Part shown: piece after piece, positions 12,180 to 23,929 of the stretch | Layout: each line of letters begins with the position of its first letter | Numbering within the stretch: position 1 is the first letter of the stretch | NCBI GenBank assembly: GCA_028023455.1 | Contig: JAQFVV010012394.1 | Span: forward strand, 28,041,010 to 28,105,009 | Direction of reading: 5' to 3' | Length of the DNA stretch: 64,000 bases | DNA from: Epiperipatus broadwayi | Lineage: Eukaryota; Onychophora; Udeonychophora; Euonychophora; Peripatidae | The notes under the pieces: generated by a model | Seen by the model: only the letters and a program-made list of their open reading frames with translations | Told to the model about the DNA's origin: nothing | Databases searched by the model: none | Translations under genes and position numbers: made by a program

Positions 12180-14245
12180 AAATGCAAATAAATTCTGATT
12201 TAAAAATTATAGTATGTTCAGAATTTACAGAGGAAAATCAAATTGTTGCATAAACTTTTTTTTTTTTAAAAATGAAATAAAGAAATGTATTGATATTCCA
12301 TGCATATTTATCAGACTATAAACTGAAAATATCAATATGATTACGTAAGTAAAAAATAATGCTTTTATTTATTTTTATACATACTGATATAAATATATGA
12401 TGAAATGAATGTTTTATCCAGTTGAGGGTAAGTGTTATCTTATCGAAACGTTGGTAAATTTATTTTATTATACATAGTTATTCCCAAAACATGCTTTATA
12501 ATATATATATATATATTACAAGCCTAAAGCTAAACTAGTCAATAATTCAAAATTAAACAAGGCTAGCTAAAAAAAATAAACTCTATCACACAAAGGACTA
12601 AAAAAATATCCGCAAATATATACTTTTCCCCTTAATTTCCAATAATATCCCCCCAACCCTTAACATTAAAAGAAGCTCTTAAATAAGTTAATTGCTTCAG
12701 AATCATAAATTTTAATAATAAAGATTCTTTAATTCTTCTTTTTATTTCATTTCTTTGAAAGAACCATAACCTCATCAAAATTAACAATGTGGCCCGATCA
12801 TTGCACTAGAGGATTAAAATGTTGGTCGTAATTCTAGCATTGGTTCTTTTGTTTAGCAGTAGGTCTCCAGGTATATAATGACTGCCTAATGTATGTTCTT
12901 TGTCCCAGCATTGGCTCATCCAGAATAATATAAATACATCACGGCCATAGTTAATAATAAACATTTCAAAATAATGACAATCATCTACTTGAAGAAACCT
13001 AGTGTAGATATTGCACATATGGAGGATTAAAATTGATAAATCAAAGGAATTTTTATTTAGATCGAAGTTGAATGGTCACAAATAAAGATGAACAAAATCT
13101 TTTTACATGTTTCTCTAACTGTATGGGGTTAATTTTCTAACCGTAATAAATAAATTTATGGTCAGTAAAATTATATCATTGTACTGATTAAGAATGTTTT
13201 AATAGTCAAGACTTGGGTAATAGCAACAAATCCATATTAATCATTACTAATTTAAGACTAAGAAGATAATATTAATAGCAATCATTAAAAGCATTCGATC
13301 TTCTGATCATAAAATAAATAATTAAATTTATAATCATATAATTCATCATTTTGAATAATAAATAAATTGCTCATTATTACTATTTATTCAAGTAACATTC
13401 TTGAAAAAATAATTATAAACACAATTTTCATTATCCCCAAGTTTATAAATTTATTAAAAAAAAGAAAACAAATTAAAATAATTTATTACAAAACAAATAG
13501 AATTTACGCATTAATATATATTCTTTGGATTTATGATTTCCATTAAAAAGAAATAATCGGTTAATTGCAATAATAGTTATCTAGAAGCTAGGGGTAATGA
13601 AACGTTCATAAGCTTACTACTCAGCATTACAAGTGGAATTTAAAATTTGCAATATATAAACTAAGAACTCAGTGCACATGTGTGTGTATATGTATTTGTA
13701 TTGAACCAAAAATAGGCATATAGTACAAATCTGGTCAAAATATTTTTTTTTCATTATTATTTAATTTTACAAATATTGAGAATAAGGATCAGGAATCTGG
13801 ATGAAGAATAAAGGAAGTGGATACTGAAATAGTAGTGGAAAACTAGGATGGAAAGAAATAATTAGATACTGCTTCGGCAACACAGCTAATAATTTATCAT
13901 ATCAGGTGTAAATAAATGCAATAAATTAATTCACTGAAATCTGAATGCTCTTGGACATCTGTGGGAGAGGAGAATAAAATAAAGAGTTGTCTGACTTTGG
14001 TGAATAGTGCACAAGATGTGCATTTCAAGAATTATCTAAACCGAGGGCATTCTTGTGACACTTTATGCTTAAACTGTAATCATATTGTCCAGGCCTTTTG
14101 AAAGGCTTTTTAGAGAATGATTCAGACTATTGATTGTTATTCTGTGGGACAAGTTTCAGGAATGTTATAACATTGACAGAGGATATTCTGAATGCTGAGA
14201 AGACTAAAAATGACTTGATCAGAAATGTATACTGTATCTATTTTT
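12180..14245. other. AT-rich intronic DNA
   Basis: No coding segment is supported. At 12425-12470 a short block (GTTGAGGGTAAG through ATCGAAACGTTGG) resembles the conserved 3'-end motif seen at the Penelope element near 32.86 kb, but it is too short to annotate separately. Confidence 0.45.
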
Positions 14246-14249
14246 ATAC

Positions 14250-14565
14250 AGAGGCTAAACGTTCCATACAGTAACAGCATTCAGTGCAAACCAGAGTAAT
14301 CAATGGAAGCAAGAAGGTTTATGCATAAAATCCTATCTTGTGCCTACTCATCAAATATACACAGACTAATTTCTAGCTGGTGGCTTTTATCAGTGAGGAG
14401 CTTTGGGTCTAAGATGAAAGCCACAAGCTAGAAACTAGTCTGGAGATATTGGATGAGTAGGCACTAGATAGAAATTTTATACAAAAACAGTCTTGCTTCC
14501 ATTGATTACTCTGGCTTGCATTGAGTGGCACTACTGTATGGAGAGTTTAGCCTCTATGTAAACAG
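14250..14565. mobile_element. Foldback (MITE-like) element, family A
   Basis: The arms are 14250-14390 and 14415-14565. The left arm contains CCAGAGTAATCAATGGAAGC, and the right arm carries its reverse complement (GCTTCCATTGATTACTCTGG). Outer ends GAGGCTAAAC and GTTTAGCCTC are also inverted. The arms also share a block with CTACTCAT and AAACTAGTCTGG. Related, more decayed copies occur at 30930-31365, 29075-29160 and 49840-50330. No ORF. This is a non-autonomous hairpin transposon family. Confidence 0.7.
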
Positions 14566-15470
14566 CTTGTGTAAGCATAAAGAATGCTGATCATTTGATG
14601 TTTAGTGGTTTAATCTATTTATATATAAACACCAATTCACTAAGTGAATCACTTTTATAAATCTTGTATAATAATAGTTACGATTATAACTATTTGTTTT
14701 AAAGTATTAAACAAACTTTTCTTAGTATACATGTTGTAGCTATTGTTTATATTGAAAAATATATCTTGTAACATCAGGGTTATTAATTTATAATAACACA
14801 ATTTTTTTTTTATAAAAATAAGGTGATGCCAAATGCTTGCTTATTTCTTAATCAGAGTCTTCTTCATTCACAAACAACTTTAAACAACTTCTAATCATTA
14901 TCATATTTACTAGTAATCATTTGTAAATGAGTACACCTGCCCATACTAATTAAAAAAAAAGAAGAAGTTTAAAGTGAATTTTGCAATAAATACAAAAAAC
15001 TGTCAAATAACAAACTTCTTTTTACATGACTTAAGAACCTTAATAGCTGTCCAAAGCTTTCAACATTCAAACATATTGGGTGCATTTCTTTTACAAAAAC
15101 TATACTAAAGAACATCATAAAATAATATAGAATGAAGACTAATGTGCACGCATTAACAAACCCATCCTTCGGTATAAGGTATTTTGACAAAAGTATCTCA
15201 GTTGACATCTTGTGGTACAGCTTTTAAGGCATTTTTTTTTGCACTCTATTTGACTTTCTTACCTTGATTATAAACTTTCTGTTAATATTTTTTAGAAAAA
15301 CCACTTCTGAATGAAATTTCCATTTAATTCAATGAATTCTTAGAAAAATAGCTCGTGTTTTCACCAATCTTGTTTCCATTTATAATATTGTATCTTTTCT
15401 TTTATGGACATTTTTTGGAATTTCCTTTAAAGTTCCCTTAAAAGATCTTTATTCTTTCTAATTTTGTTTT

Positions 15471-16206
15471 TGTAGTATTTTGTAAAAATGGCAGACATGT
15501 TTGTGCACTCCGGAAAAACTAGAATGTATTCGAGAGGTTGTTTTTAGATCGCGCACTGATAACTGAGGAATTTAATTAACGTAATGGCAAACGTTAATTC
15601 CAAAAAATATTTGCTGATGGCAAATATTTCTAGATAAGAGACGTTATCTTATTGGACATGGATTAATTGCTGAGTTATCAGTAAGCTATAAAAAGACTGT
15701 ATAACAACTAGGCAGAGCTGTGTAAGCAGTTTTGAGTAGGCAGTGATTTGAGTACAACTAGAGTAGAGATATCTCGCGTTAGTGCTTGCGGTAAATGACC
15801 AGCGCCCAGTAAATGACCAGCGCCCAGTGGAAATGTAGTCCACGGGTGTAGCCGAAAGAGCCCACAGAGATAGGAAGACCGCAGCGGAGATATTGTAGAG
15901 CATTCGTTGGAAAGCATCCATTTGCAGAGCATCCGTTGCAGACCATTCGTTGGAGAGCATCCGTTGCAGACCATTCGTTGGAGAGCACCCGTTTGCAGAG
16001 CATTCGTTGCATACCATTCATTGGAGAGCATCCGTTGCAGGGCATTTGTTGCCAGAGAATACAGAGTGTATTCAGAGCATTCGTTACAGAGCATCCATTG
16101 CAGAGCATCGTGGGAATTGAACCTAGAGTGTTGCAGACTATTCACTATTCTGATTACTTAAAAACATTGTGTCTTAATGTATATAATCATACATATGGAT
16201 ACATCA
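15471..16206 (+). repeat. 5' LTR of the miniature element
   Basis: The 736-bp LTR has TG...CA ends. A TATAAAAAG box at 15687 is a plausible Pol II promoter. About 200 bp downstream begins a minisatellite (15895-16110) built on a unit of about 13-15 bp resembling GAGCATTCGTTGCA. It is homologous to the solo LTR at 6106-6856 except for the minisatellite. Confidence 0.8.
15895..16110 (+). repeat. Minisatellite inside the 5' LTR
   Basis: Tandem variants of GCATCCGTTGCAG and CCATTCGTTGGAG alternate, giving a higher-order period of about 26-30 bp. The array opens overlapping frames in several directions, rich in repeated Cys, Asn, Leu and Gln. Those frames are by-products of the repeat, not genes. 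Confidence 0.85.
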
Positions 16207-16370
16207 ATGGCGCAGTCGCATTTGGAACCTGTGAGTAGCGAATAAGTTTTGCATTACAAGTTTACGTGAAAAAAGAATGGGGAAAGTTTGGAAATAAAAC
16301 GCTTGTGCAATCACCATCGGAAGCAGAGTCCCACCACGCTTGCGCAGTCACCATTGAACGTAACTGGCGA
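16207..16370 (+). other. Residual internal region of the miniature LTR element
   Basis: About 165 bp between the two LTRs. It starts with a primer-binding-like TGGCGCAGTCGCATTTGG and contains two related GCGCAGTC/GTGCAATCACC blocks. No coding sequence and no purine tract next to the right LTR. The short length points to a large internal deletion. Confidence 0.65.
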
Positions 16371-17129
16371 AGTATTTTGTAAAAATGGCAGACATGTTTG
16401 TGCACTTCGGAAAAACTAGAATGTATTCGAGAGGTTGTTTTTAGATCGCGCACTGATAACTGAGGAATTTAATTAACATAATGGCGAACGTTAATTCCAA
16501 GAAATATTTGCTGATGGCAAATATTTCTAGATAAGAGACGTTACCTTATTGGACAGGGATTAATTGCTGAATTATCGGAAAGCTATAGAAAGACTGTGTA
16601 ACAACTAGGCAGAGCAGTGTAAGCAGTTTTGAGTAGGCAGTGATTTGAATACAACTACAGTAGAGATATCTCACACCAGTGCTTGCGGTAAATAACCAGC
16701 GTCCAGTGGTAATGTAGTCCACGGGTATAGCTGAAAGAGCCCACAGAGATGGGGAGACCGCAATGGAGATATTGTAGAGCATTCATTGCAGAGCATCCAT
16801 TGCAGAGCATTCGTTGCAGACCATTCGTTGGAGAGCATCTGTTGCAGAGCATTCGTTGCAGACCATTCGTTGGAGAGCATCCGTTGCAGACCATTCATTG
16901 GAGAGCATCCGTTTGCAGAGCATTTGTTGGACAGCATCTGTTGCAAAGCATTCATTGCACGGCATTTGTTGCCAGAGAATACAGAGTGTATTCAGAGCAT
17001 TCGTTACAGAGCATCTGTTGCAAAAGAACATCATGGGAATTGAACATAGAGTGTTGCAGACTATTCGCTATCCTGATTACTTAAAAACATTGTGTCTTAA
17101 TGTATATAATCATACATATGGATACATCA
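16371..17129 (+). repeat. 3' LTR of the miniature element
   Basis: It matches the left LTR from AGTATTTTGTAAAAATGG to the ATACATCA end, with scattered substitutions. The TATA box is TATAGAAAG (16584). The minisatellite occupies about 16770-17030 and differs from the left LTR in number and order of units. The extreme 5' bases (GGCGA before AGTATTTT) differ from the left LTR. Confidence 0.75.
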
Positions 17130-17134
17130 GTTTT

Positions 17135-18540
17135 TATTTCTTTTATTTGCAATTACTAGTGTATTATCTAACAATCATTTTAATTTTTCTGGTTGTTTCA
17201 TTTTACTAAAATTTTTCCACTCATTTTTATTTACATTCATCTGGTTCACCATTAATTATATTCCAACATTTTAAATTGATTTCTGATATTATTCCTAAAA
17301 TCTAAAGTTATATCTAGGGTATTTATTCATAAGTAATTTATGTGCCATTCCTCAATCTGCCTCTTATCATAACAGATGAAATCTTCCATTGCTAAGTGCT
17401 AAAAATGTAATCATCAATCTGATTATAGGAACTTTATATTTAAAACAACTATTTGTTAAAAAAAAAAAGGACCGTTAAATTCGTAAAAGTTTACAATCAT
17501 TCCTCTGTTTTAAAATCTATATTAATTACCAATTATATTTCTTTTCACTTGTGCGATTTAAATTATAATATTGAATGGCAGTCTATGAAATCAAATAAAT
17601 ATCTATCTTTCACCACATTACGGGCAATGTCAATTTTTGCAATATTCTTCTTTACAATGAAAATAACAATCATTTCTTCACTTTGTCTGATTGTAATGTT
17701 AAGTTGTTATAAAATTCCACTGACTTTCAAAATGACCTATGAAATGCAAACAAAATGGGATAAATAATAACAATGAGTCAAGATATGGTAATTCAGAGAT
17801 TTAAAGTATTAAGCATCATCTTTTTTATTTAAAGTTAAGACTTATATACTTTTATGCTCACTGATAAAAGGGGAAGCTAGAAACTGCACTGGATTTTAAA
17901 TGGCATAGATTTGGTGAGAAAAAAACTAATTGCTTGCAAGATAAAACTAATGCAGATATTGCTTTGTAATTCTTATTATCTTCAAGGAATATCTTTTCTT
18001 TTACAGAATTTTCATTATGTCTATCAAATGTCCCCATTAAAATTTCATAGTGCATCTTAATTTCACTTCCTCTTTAAAGATATTTTAATATAATATAAAT
18101 GCAATTTAATTATTTGCACCATATCTTTTCTTTAAATGTAATTGTTCTTAAAAAAAACAAACAACAACTTCTAGTTTAGAATCAATCCTATTTTAAAATC
18201 TCCAAAATAAAACTTTTTATTACACTTAAGACTGCATAGTCCTATAATTAAAAGAATGTTTAATATAAAAAATTAACCCCAATTCCACATTATCAAATAT
18301 GTGATTTTAAATAAAATTTTATCTAAAGCTTTTGTTTTGCTTCCATTAGTCATCTATCTCAATAATTCCTTATTTTGATAAGTCACAAATCATTTAGTTC
18401 ATACAAATTTTATTATTTTCTATTTATTGCCTTTTAATTTATTGCCTTTTTGTAATTAAATCTCTTAAAGCATTCTTCCCATTAGTGTTTGTGAGTCCCA
18501 CATTTTAATTTAATAACTTTGCTGCCTTTATGAGACTCAT
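17135..18540. other. AT-rich intronic DNA
   Basis: No protein domain, RNA gene or clear repeat boundary is visible. A 104-codon open frame at 17453-17767 is hydrophobic and of simple composition, without recognisable similarity. Confidence 0.45.
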
Positions 18541-21500
18541 CTTTTTAATTTAATATATCTATCATTATCAACCATTATCAATCCACTGCAGAATGAAGGT
18601 CTCTCCAAGTTTAATCCATCTTCTCCGATCTTTAGCTTCTCTTCTCCACATCACCCCTACACATTTTCTTATTTCATCCATCCATCTTACATGTGGTCTC
18701 CTTCTGGGTCTTTTACAATCTCTTGGAATCCAGTTTAAAATTTCAATTGTCCATCTATTATCATCTCTTCTAGCAATATGTCCAGCCCAACTCCACTTCA
18801 ATCTTTTAATTTTTTCAATGAGGTCAGTAACACCTGTTTGTTCCCATACATTGCGTTTTCGATGTCTTCTTGTTACTCCCAACATACATCTCTCCATACT
18901 TCTTTGAGTGGTCTGAAGTCTCTGTATTGATCTTCTATTAAGTGTCCAAGTCTCAGATCCATAAGTAAGAACTGGTAAAACACATTTGTTAAAAACCTTT
19001 CTTTTCAAACACATAGGCATATTTCCTTTTAATATCAAGTTATTTCTACCAAAAGCACTCCAACCAAGTTTAATTCTATGATTAATTTCCTCTATTATGT
19101 TTCCATCTGTATTAATAATCTGACCAAGGTATTTGTAACTCTTAACTTCTTCTAATTCATCATAATCAATCTTTATTTTCATATTTTGAGCAAATCGATT
19201 AAACATTACTTTAGTCTTTTTAACATTTATCTTTAGTCCTACTTTCCTACTTTCATCTGATAACTCCTGCAACATTTCCTGCAGCTCGGAAGCATTATTT
19301 GCAAAAACAACTACATCATCTGCGAAATCTAAATGACTTAAATAATCTCCATTTACTTTCACTCCTTTAGTTTCCCATTTTAATCCACAAAATACTTCTT
19401 GCAGCACTGCTGTAAAAAGTTTTGGAGATATGGAGTCACCTTGTCTTACACCTTTCTCAATGTTGACTTTCCCAGTATCATTATGTAATCTAATTGTTGC
19501 TGTTGCATTTTTATAAATATTCTTTAAAATATGACAATATCCTGGATCTATACCTTGATGATCCAATGCTTTAATCACTGAAGAAATGTTTATAGAATCA
19601 AATGCCTTTTCATAATCTACAGATCCAAAACACAATGACAACTCATATTCATTTGTCCTTTCTATAACTTCTCTCAATACTTGAATATGATCTACTGTAC
19701 TAAAACCACTTTTAAATCCAGCTTGTTCTCTTGGTTGGTGAAAATCCAAGGTTCTCTGTAGACGAGTTGTAATTATCTTGGTAAAAATTTTATATAAAAC
19801 TGATAAAAGGCTGATAGGTCTGTAATTTCTAATATCTTCTTTATCACCTTTTTTAAATATTAATATTATTACTGCATTCTTCCAATCATCCGGTACATCT
19901 TTATCATTTAGACATTTGGTATATAACTTTGCTAATATTTTTTCTGTTTCTTCACCTGCTTCTTTTAATATATCAATTATAATTCCATCATTACCTGGAG
20001 CCTTTCCTTTTTTCATACATTTAATTGCATTTCTCACTTCTTCATTTAAAATTCTGGGCAATTCGGAAGATGTAATAGATATAGGAGGTACTTGTTCTTT
20101 ATTACTATATAATTCTCGATAAAAATCTTCTACCAATTTCATAATGTCATCCCTCTTTTTAGTAATAATTCCATCTTTTTTCCTTATTGCAGATATAAAT
20201 TTTCTACCAATACCAAAATGTTGTTTTACATTCTTAAGACTTTTATTTTCTTCTACAGCTTTTCTTGCTAATTCACAGTTATACTTTCTTATATCATTTT
20301 CAACTCTTTTCCGCACCATTTTACAAAATTCGAGATATTCAATTCTTTTTAATGCATCATTCTTGCATATCTTCATATTCCTTCTTTTCTTCATAAGTTC
20401 TCTAGTCTCAGTAGAAATTTTTTTAGTCAATTGCTGCTTTTTTCTACCAGCTATCTTTGTTGCAGTTTTTAAAAGTGTATCAGTTATTTTCATATTAATT
20501 TCATTCAAATCTGAATCATGTTCAAAATCTACTAATACTTGAAACCGATTTGTAAGTTCTAATTTAAATTCATTAGAATGTTTCTGAAGATTAGGAATAT
20601 CAACTGTAAATATAGTTTTTCTTAATAATTTTTGTCTCTCTAGTTTTACATTAACATGTATCTTACCCCTTACTAATCGATGATCACTTCCTGTGTTAAA
20701 TTTATTAAGAACATTACAATCTTGAAATATGTATTTCCTGTTAGTCAAAATATAATCCAATTCTGCTGTACCTTCATTTGGATGCTTCCATGTCCATTTC
20801 CTTCTAACATTTTTCTCAAAAAAAGAATTCATAATATAAAGTTTTTCCTTCTCTGCAAACTCCACAAGTCTATGTCCTCTCTCATTTCTATTACCATAAC
20901 CAAAATTACCTACAACACTTTCATCTTTCATTTGTTTACCAATTCTAGCATTAAAATCTCCCATAACAATTTTAAAATGTTGTTTACTCTGATCAAAAGC
21001 CTTTTGTACATCCATATAAAAATCTTCTACTACTTCATCACTGTGAGAACTTGTTGGGGCATAAACCTGAATTATCTGCATTTGATATCTGCTATTAAGT
21101 TGTATAACTAATCTTGCCACTCTGTCTGATACACCATCAATCTCCACAATATTGTTCTTCCACTTTTTATTTATAATGAATCCTACTCCACTTGTATTTC
21201 CAATATTTGTGCCTTTATAATAGAGCATATGTCCACTTTTTAAATCAATTGTCTCTTCACCTTTTCTTCTAACTTCACAAAGTCCAATAATATCCCATTT
21301 AATATACGAGAGTTCTTCTTCTAATTCTTGCAATCTTCCTTCACTTGAAAGTGATCTGCAGTTGTAAGTACCTAAATAAAAAGTCGTCATCAAATGGCAG
21401 CCTGGGTCCGCCTCCAGGATATTCTTAGCACCCTCCGCCTTCGGCCACCAACTGCTGCCTTGGTTGGTGACTTTACAGCCTCCTGGGATTAAGGGCCATG

Positions 21501-21765
21501 CTTTATTTTTGTCTGTCATAATTGTATAATTGGGAAAAATCTTTATCATTTACACAAACATTCATTCTGCCTTATCAGGCACTGAGAAGAAAGACATGGT
21601 GTTTCTTGATCTTAAACTCAGAGGTAAAAAGCCAATAAACTCACCACGCTGGCTAATGCGTGTTGGTGAGCAGCCCATCCATGTTCGTATACTATATGAA
21701 TAAACATATAGTAATAACAGCTGCAACGACAAGAACGTATGGAGTGGACATTAGGAATTTGCCCT
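18541..21765 (-). mobile_element. RTE-clade LINE, near full length
   Basis: A non-LTR retrotransposon on the minus strand, about 3.2 kb. Its right limit is where homology with the second copy (45545-48722) stops, around 21765. The 5' leader (21550-21765) is shared almost base for base between the copies. The 3' end carries the ORF through GATTGATAATGG and TGATAATGA-type tail repeats, the ATG-rich tail typical of RTE elements. It sits in a CRTC intron in the same orientation as the gene. Inside is one uninterrupted ORF. Confidence 0.85.
18568..21549 (-). CDS. RTE LINE ORF: apurinic-type endonuclease plus reverse transcriptase, intact
   Basis: The 993-codon ORF would encode the enzyme that nicks target DNA and copies the element's RNA there. 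The N-terminal AP-like endonuclease shows [11 protein letters not shown] (about residue 63), [18 protein letters not shown] (about 200), ELDYIL and GSDHRLV (about 290). The central RT shows [37 protein letters not shown] (catalytic D), [11 protein letters not shown] and the [10 protein letters not shown] core (FADD). The C-terminal tail [14 protein letters not shown]...[13 protein letters not shown] is typical of RTE-type elements whose endonuclease half is often annotated as craniofacial development protein 2-like. The start used is the first ATG; an alternative is ten residues in (MTDKNKAWP). No stop or frameshift is seen, and length is normal for the clade. It may be active. Confidence 0.9.
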   Translation of the reverse strand: MIKIFPNYTIMTDKNKAWPLIPGGCKVTNQGSSWWPKAEGAKNILEADPGCHLMTTFYLGTYNCRSLSSEGRLQELEEELSYIKWDIIGLCEVRRKGEETIDLKSGHMLYYKGTNIGNTSGVGFIINKKWKNNIVEIDGVSDRVARLVIQLNSRYQMQIIQVYAPTSSHSDEVVEDFYMDVQKAFDQSKQHFKIVMGDFNARIGKQMKDESVVGNFGYGNRNERGHRLVEFAEKEKLYIMNSFFEKNVRRKWTWKHPNEGTAELDYILTNRKYIFQDCNVLNKFNTGSDHRLVRGKIHVNVKLERQKLLRKTIFTVDIPNLQKHSNEFKLELTNRFQVLVDFEHDSDLNEINMKITDTLLKTATKIAGRKKQQLTKKISTETRELMKKRRNMKICKNDALKRIEYLEFCKMVRKRVENDIRKYNCELARKAVEENKSLKNVKQHFGIGRKFISAIRKKDGIITKKRDDIMKLVEDFYRELYSNKEQVPPISITSSELPRILNEEVRNAIKCMKKGKAPGNDGIIIDILKEAGEETEKILAKLYTKCLNDKDVPDDWKNAVIILIFKKGDKEDIRNYRPISLLSVLYKIFTKIITTRLQRTLDFHQPREQAGFKSGFSTVDHIQVLREVIERTNEYELSLCFGSVDYEKAFDSINISSVIKALDHQGIDPGYCHILKNIYKNATATIRLHNDTGKVNIEKGVRQGDSISPKLFTAVLQEVFCGLKWETKGVKVNGDYLSHLDFADDVVVFANNASELQEMLQELSDESRKVGLKINVKKTKVMFNRFAQNMKIKIDYDELEEVKSYKYLGQIINTDGNIIEEINHRIKLGWSAFGRNNLILKGNMPMCLKRKVFNKCVLPVLTYGSETWTLNRRSIQRLQTTQRSMERCMLGVTRRHRKRNVWEQTGVTDLIEKIKRLKWSWAGHIARRDDNRWTIEILNWIPRDCKRPRRRPHVRWMDEIRKCVGVMWRREAKDRRRWIKLGETFILQWIDNG

Positions 21766-21769
21766 GCTC

Positions 21770-22455
21770 GGTTCCTTTAAGGCCTCCAAGAGGAATCAAA
21801 GGGTCTCCTTTCAGTTAATAGCAAACTCCTTTCTGCAGCCATATTATTATATTATTATATAAATGTGAAAGTTCGTTTGTTTGTTTGTAACTTTATAATT
21901 CAGAAAAACAAATATTGCACCAATATTGATGAAACTTGCATGTTGTCTTTCTTTTTTTGAATAAAATTTCATTATCCTAAAAATTTTTGTTTTACGGTAC
22001 TTAACTGGTTTTTTAAAAAAATATAATTTGCAATATAAAAATGGATGGAAGGCCTATGCTGTAACTGTTTTCGAATGATGTCATGCAAATGCAAAAAAAA
22101 AAGGGCAACACTGATTAAAAGATTACACATTTGGAAAAAATTTTCAACGAAAAGTATAGTTTTTGGTAAAGCAAAGTAAAATTTGATTTTGTAAATTTAT
22201 TTAGAATTAATTACATTGCATTTTTATCACACATGAATTGAACAAACTTTTAGGATGTCAGTTTAAATATATTTTACATGTGAAAAAGTACATTTTAAAA
22301 TGCCATGAGTACAGCAAGAGAAATACTACTGGATTTAATAAACTTTTACCATTTCCATTTAAAATATATTCTTATGTAATAAAATAAGCTTTAAATATAT
22401 TAACATGTGAGAAAGTAAATTTTAAAATGTGGGTATTTGCCAAATTTTAAGAGGG
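21770..22455. other. Spacer between two oppositely oriented RTE copies
   Basis: It begins with a short GC-richer block (GCTCGGTTCC and on to TCTGCAGCC) that could be extra RTE 5' leader present only in this copy. A repeat with GTGAAAGTTCGTTTGTTTG follows, resembling widespread invertebrate interspersed repeats, then AT-rich DNA. No gene. Confidence 0.4.
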
Positions 22456-22459
22456 ATTA

Positions 22460-23905
22460 ACCTCCATTAATTAACTAAAATTTTAAATGAAGAAGTGATG
22501 TATGCAATTCAATTTATAAAAAAGGGGAAAGCTTCAGATAATGATGGAATTATAATTAATATCTTAAAAGAAGCAGGTAAAGAAATAGAATTTTTTTGGC
22601 AAAGTTATATACCAAATGACTAAATAATAAAAGTTATAGAATGCAGTATTAATATTTAAAAAAAGGTGATAAAAAACATAGAAATTACAGACCTATCAGT
22701 ATTGTATCAGTTTTATACAAAATTTTTACCAAAATAATTACAACTTGTCTACAGCGAATTTTAGATTTTAATGAAACAAAAGAATAAGCTGGATTTAAAA
22801 GTGGTTTTAGTACAATGGACCATATCCAAGTATTGAGAGATGTTATAGAAAGAACCAATGAATATAAGTTCCCATTATGTTTTGAATTTGTAGATTATGA
22901 AAAGACATTTGATTCTATAAGTATTTCTTTAGTGATTAAAAAAGCATTACATCAGTAAAGTATAGACCCAGGATATTGTCACATTTTGAAGAATATTTAT
23001 AAAAATGCAACAGCAACAATTAGACAACATAATGATACTAGGAAATTTAATATGGAAAAGGATGTATGACAGAGTGACTCCATATCTCCAAAACTTTTTA
23101 CAGAAGTTTTGCAAGAAATATTTTGTGGATTAAAATGGAAAGCTAAGGGAGTAAAAGTAAAGGGAGATTATTTAAATCATTTAGATTTTACAGATGATAT
23201 AGTTGTTTTTGCAAATAATGCTTTAGAGCTTCAAAAAATGTTGCAAGAGTTATTAGATGAAAGTAAGAAAGTAGAATTAAAAGTAAATGTTAAAAAGACT
23301 AAAGTGATGTTCAATGCATTTTCTCAAAAGATAATAATAAAGATTGATAATGATGAGTTAGAAGAAGTTAACAGTTACAAATACCTTGGTCTGATTATTA
23401 TACAGATAGAAACATAATGGATGAAATTAATCATAGAATTAAACTTGGAGTGCTTTTGGTAGAAATAACTTAATATTAAAAGTAAATATACCTATGTGGT
23501 TGAGTCATGCACAGTTAACAGAAGAGAAATAGAGACTTCAGACTACTCAACAAAATATGGAGAGATGCATGTTAGGAGTAACAAGAAGAGATTGAAAACT
23601 CAACATTCAGGTAAGAGAACAAACAAACAGGAGTTACTGATATCATTGAAAGAATTAAGAGACTGAAGTGAAGTTGGGCTGGACATATTGTTAGAAGAAA
23701 TGATAATAGATGGTCAGTTGGAATCTTAAACTGGATTCCAAGAGATTGTAAGACTTAGAAAGAGACCCATGTGAAATGGATGGATGGAATAAGGAAGTAT
23801 GCTGGGGTGATGTGAAGAAGAGAGGCTAGAGATCGGAGAAGATGGATTGAACTCGGAGAGAACTTCATCCTGCAATGGATCAATAATGGTTGAAAATAAT
23901 GATGA
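22460..23905 (+). pseudogene. Decayed 5'-truncated RTE LINE copy, opposite orientation
   Basis: The plus strand covers the second half of the RTE ORF, from the region matching [22 protein letters not shown] (here ILNEEVMYAIQF.. and ASDNDGII) to the C-terminal end (FILQWINNG) and an ATGATGATATTAATGATAAT tail. Recognisable motifs are DYEKTFDSI, DFTDDIVVF (FADD changed to FTDD) and, in the surviving 102-codon frame at 23109-23417, ELEEVNSYKYLG. Several stops and indels break it (for example RQGD reads as stop-QSD near 23067). The endonuclease half is absent. It is older than the copy at 18.5-21.8 kb. Confidence 0.85.
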
Positions 23906-23929
23906 TATTAATGATAATAAAATTATAGA

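Larger units (their letters stand above)
15471..17129 (+). mobile_element. Miniature LTR retrotransposon (two LTRs, about 165-bp interior, TSD GTTTT)
   Basis: Two direct copies of a long terminal repeat, 15471-16206 and about 16371-17129, flank only about 165 bp. The pair is bounded by the same 5 bp, GTTTT (15466-15470 and 17130-17134), so it inserted as one unit. LTRs begin TGTAGTATTTTG and end ATACATCA. A primer-binding-like TGGCGCAGTCG follows two bases inside the left LTR. No gag or pol remains, and no polypurine tract is evident before the right LTR. It resembles a TRIM-type or internally deleted element that would depend on enzymes from a relative elsewhere. Confidence 0.8.

Noticed and set aside
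15649-17209. Many overlapping open frames of 80-145 codons with Cys/Asn/Leu/Gln-rich repeats on both strands
   Set aside because: They arise from the minisatellite within the LTRs; several frames are open at once in both directions and none resembles a protein family.
18593-21111. Plus-strand open frames of 68-143 codons over the RTE LINE
   Set aside because: They are antisense shadows of the intact minus-strand ORF.
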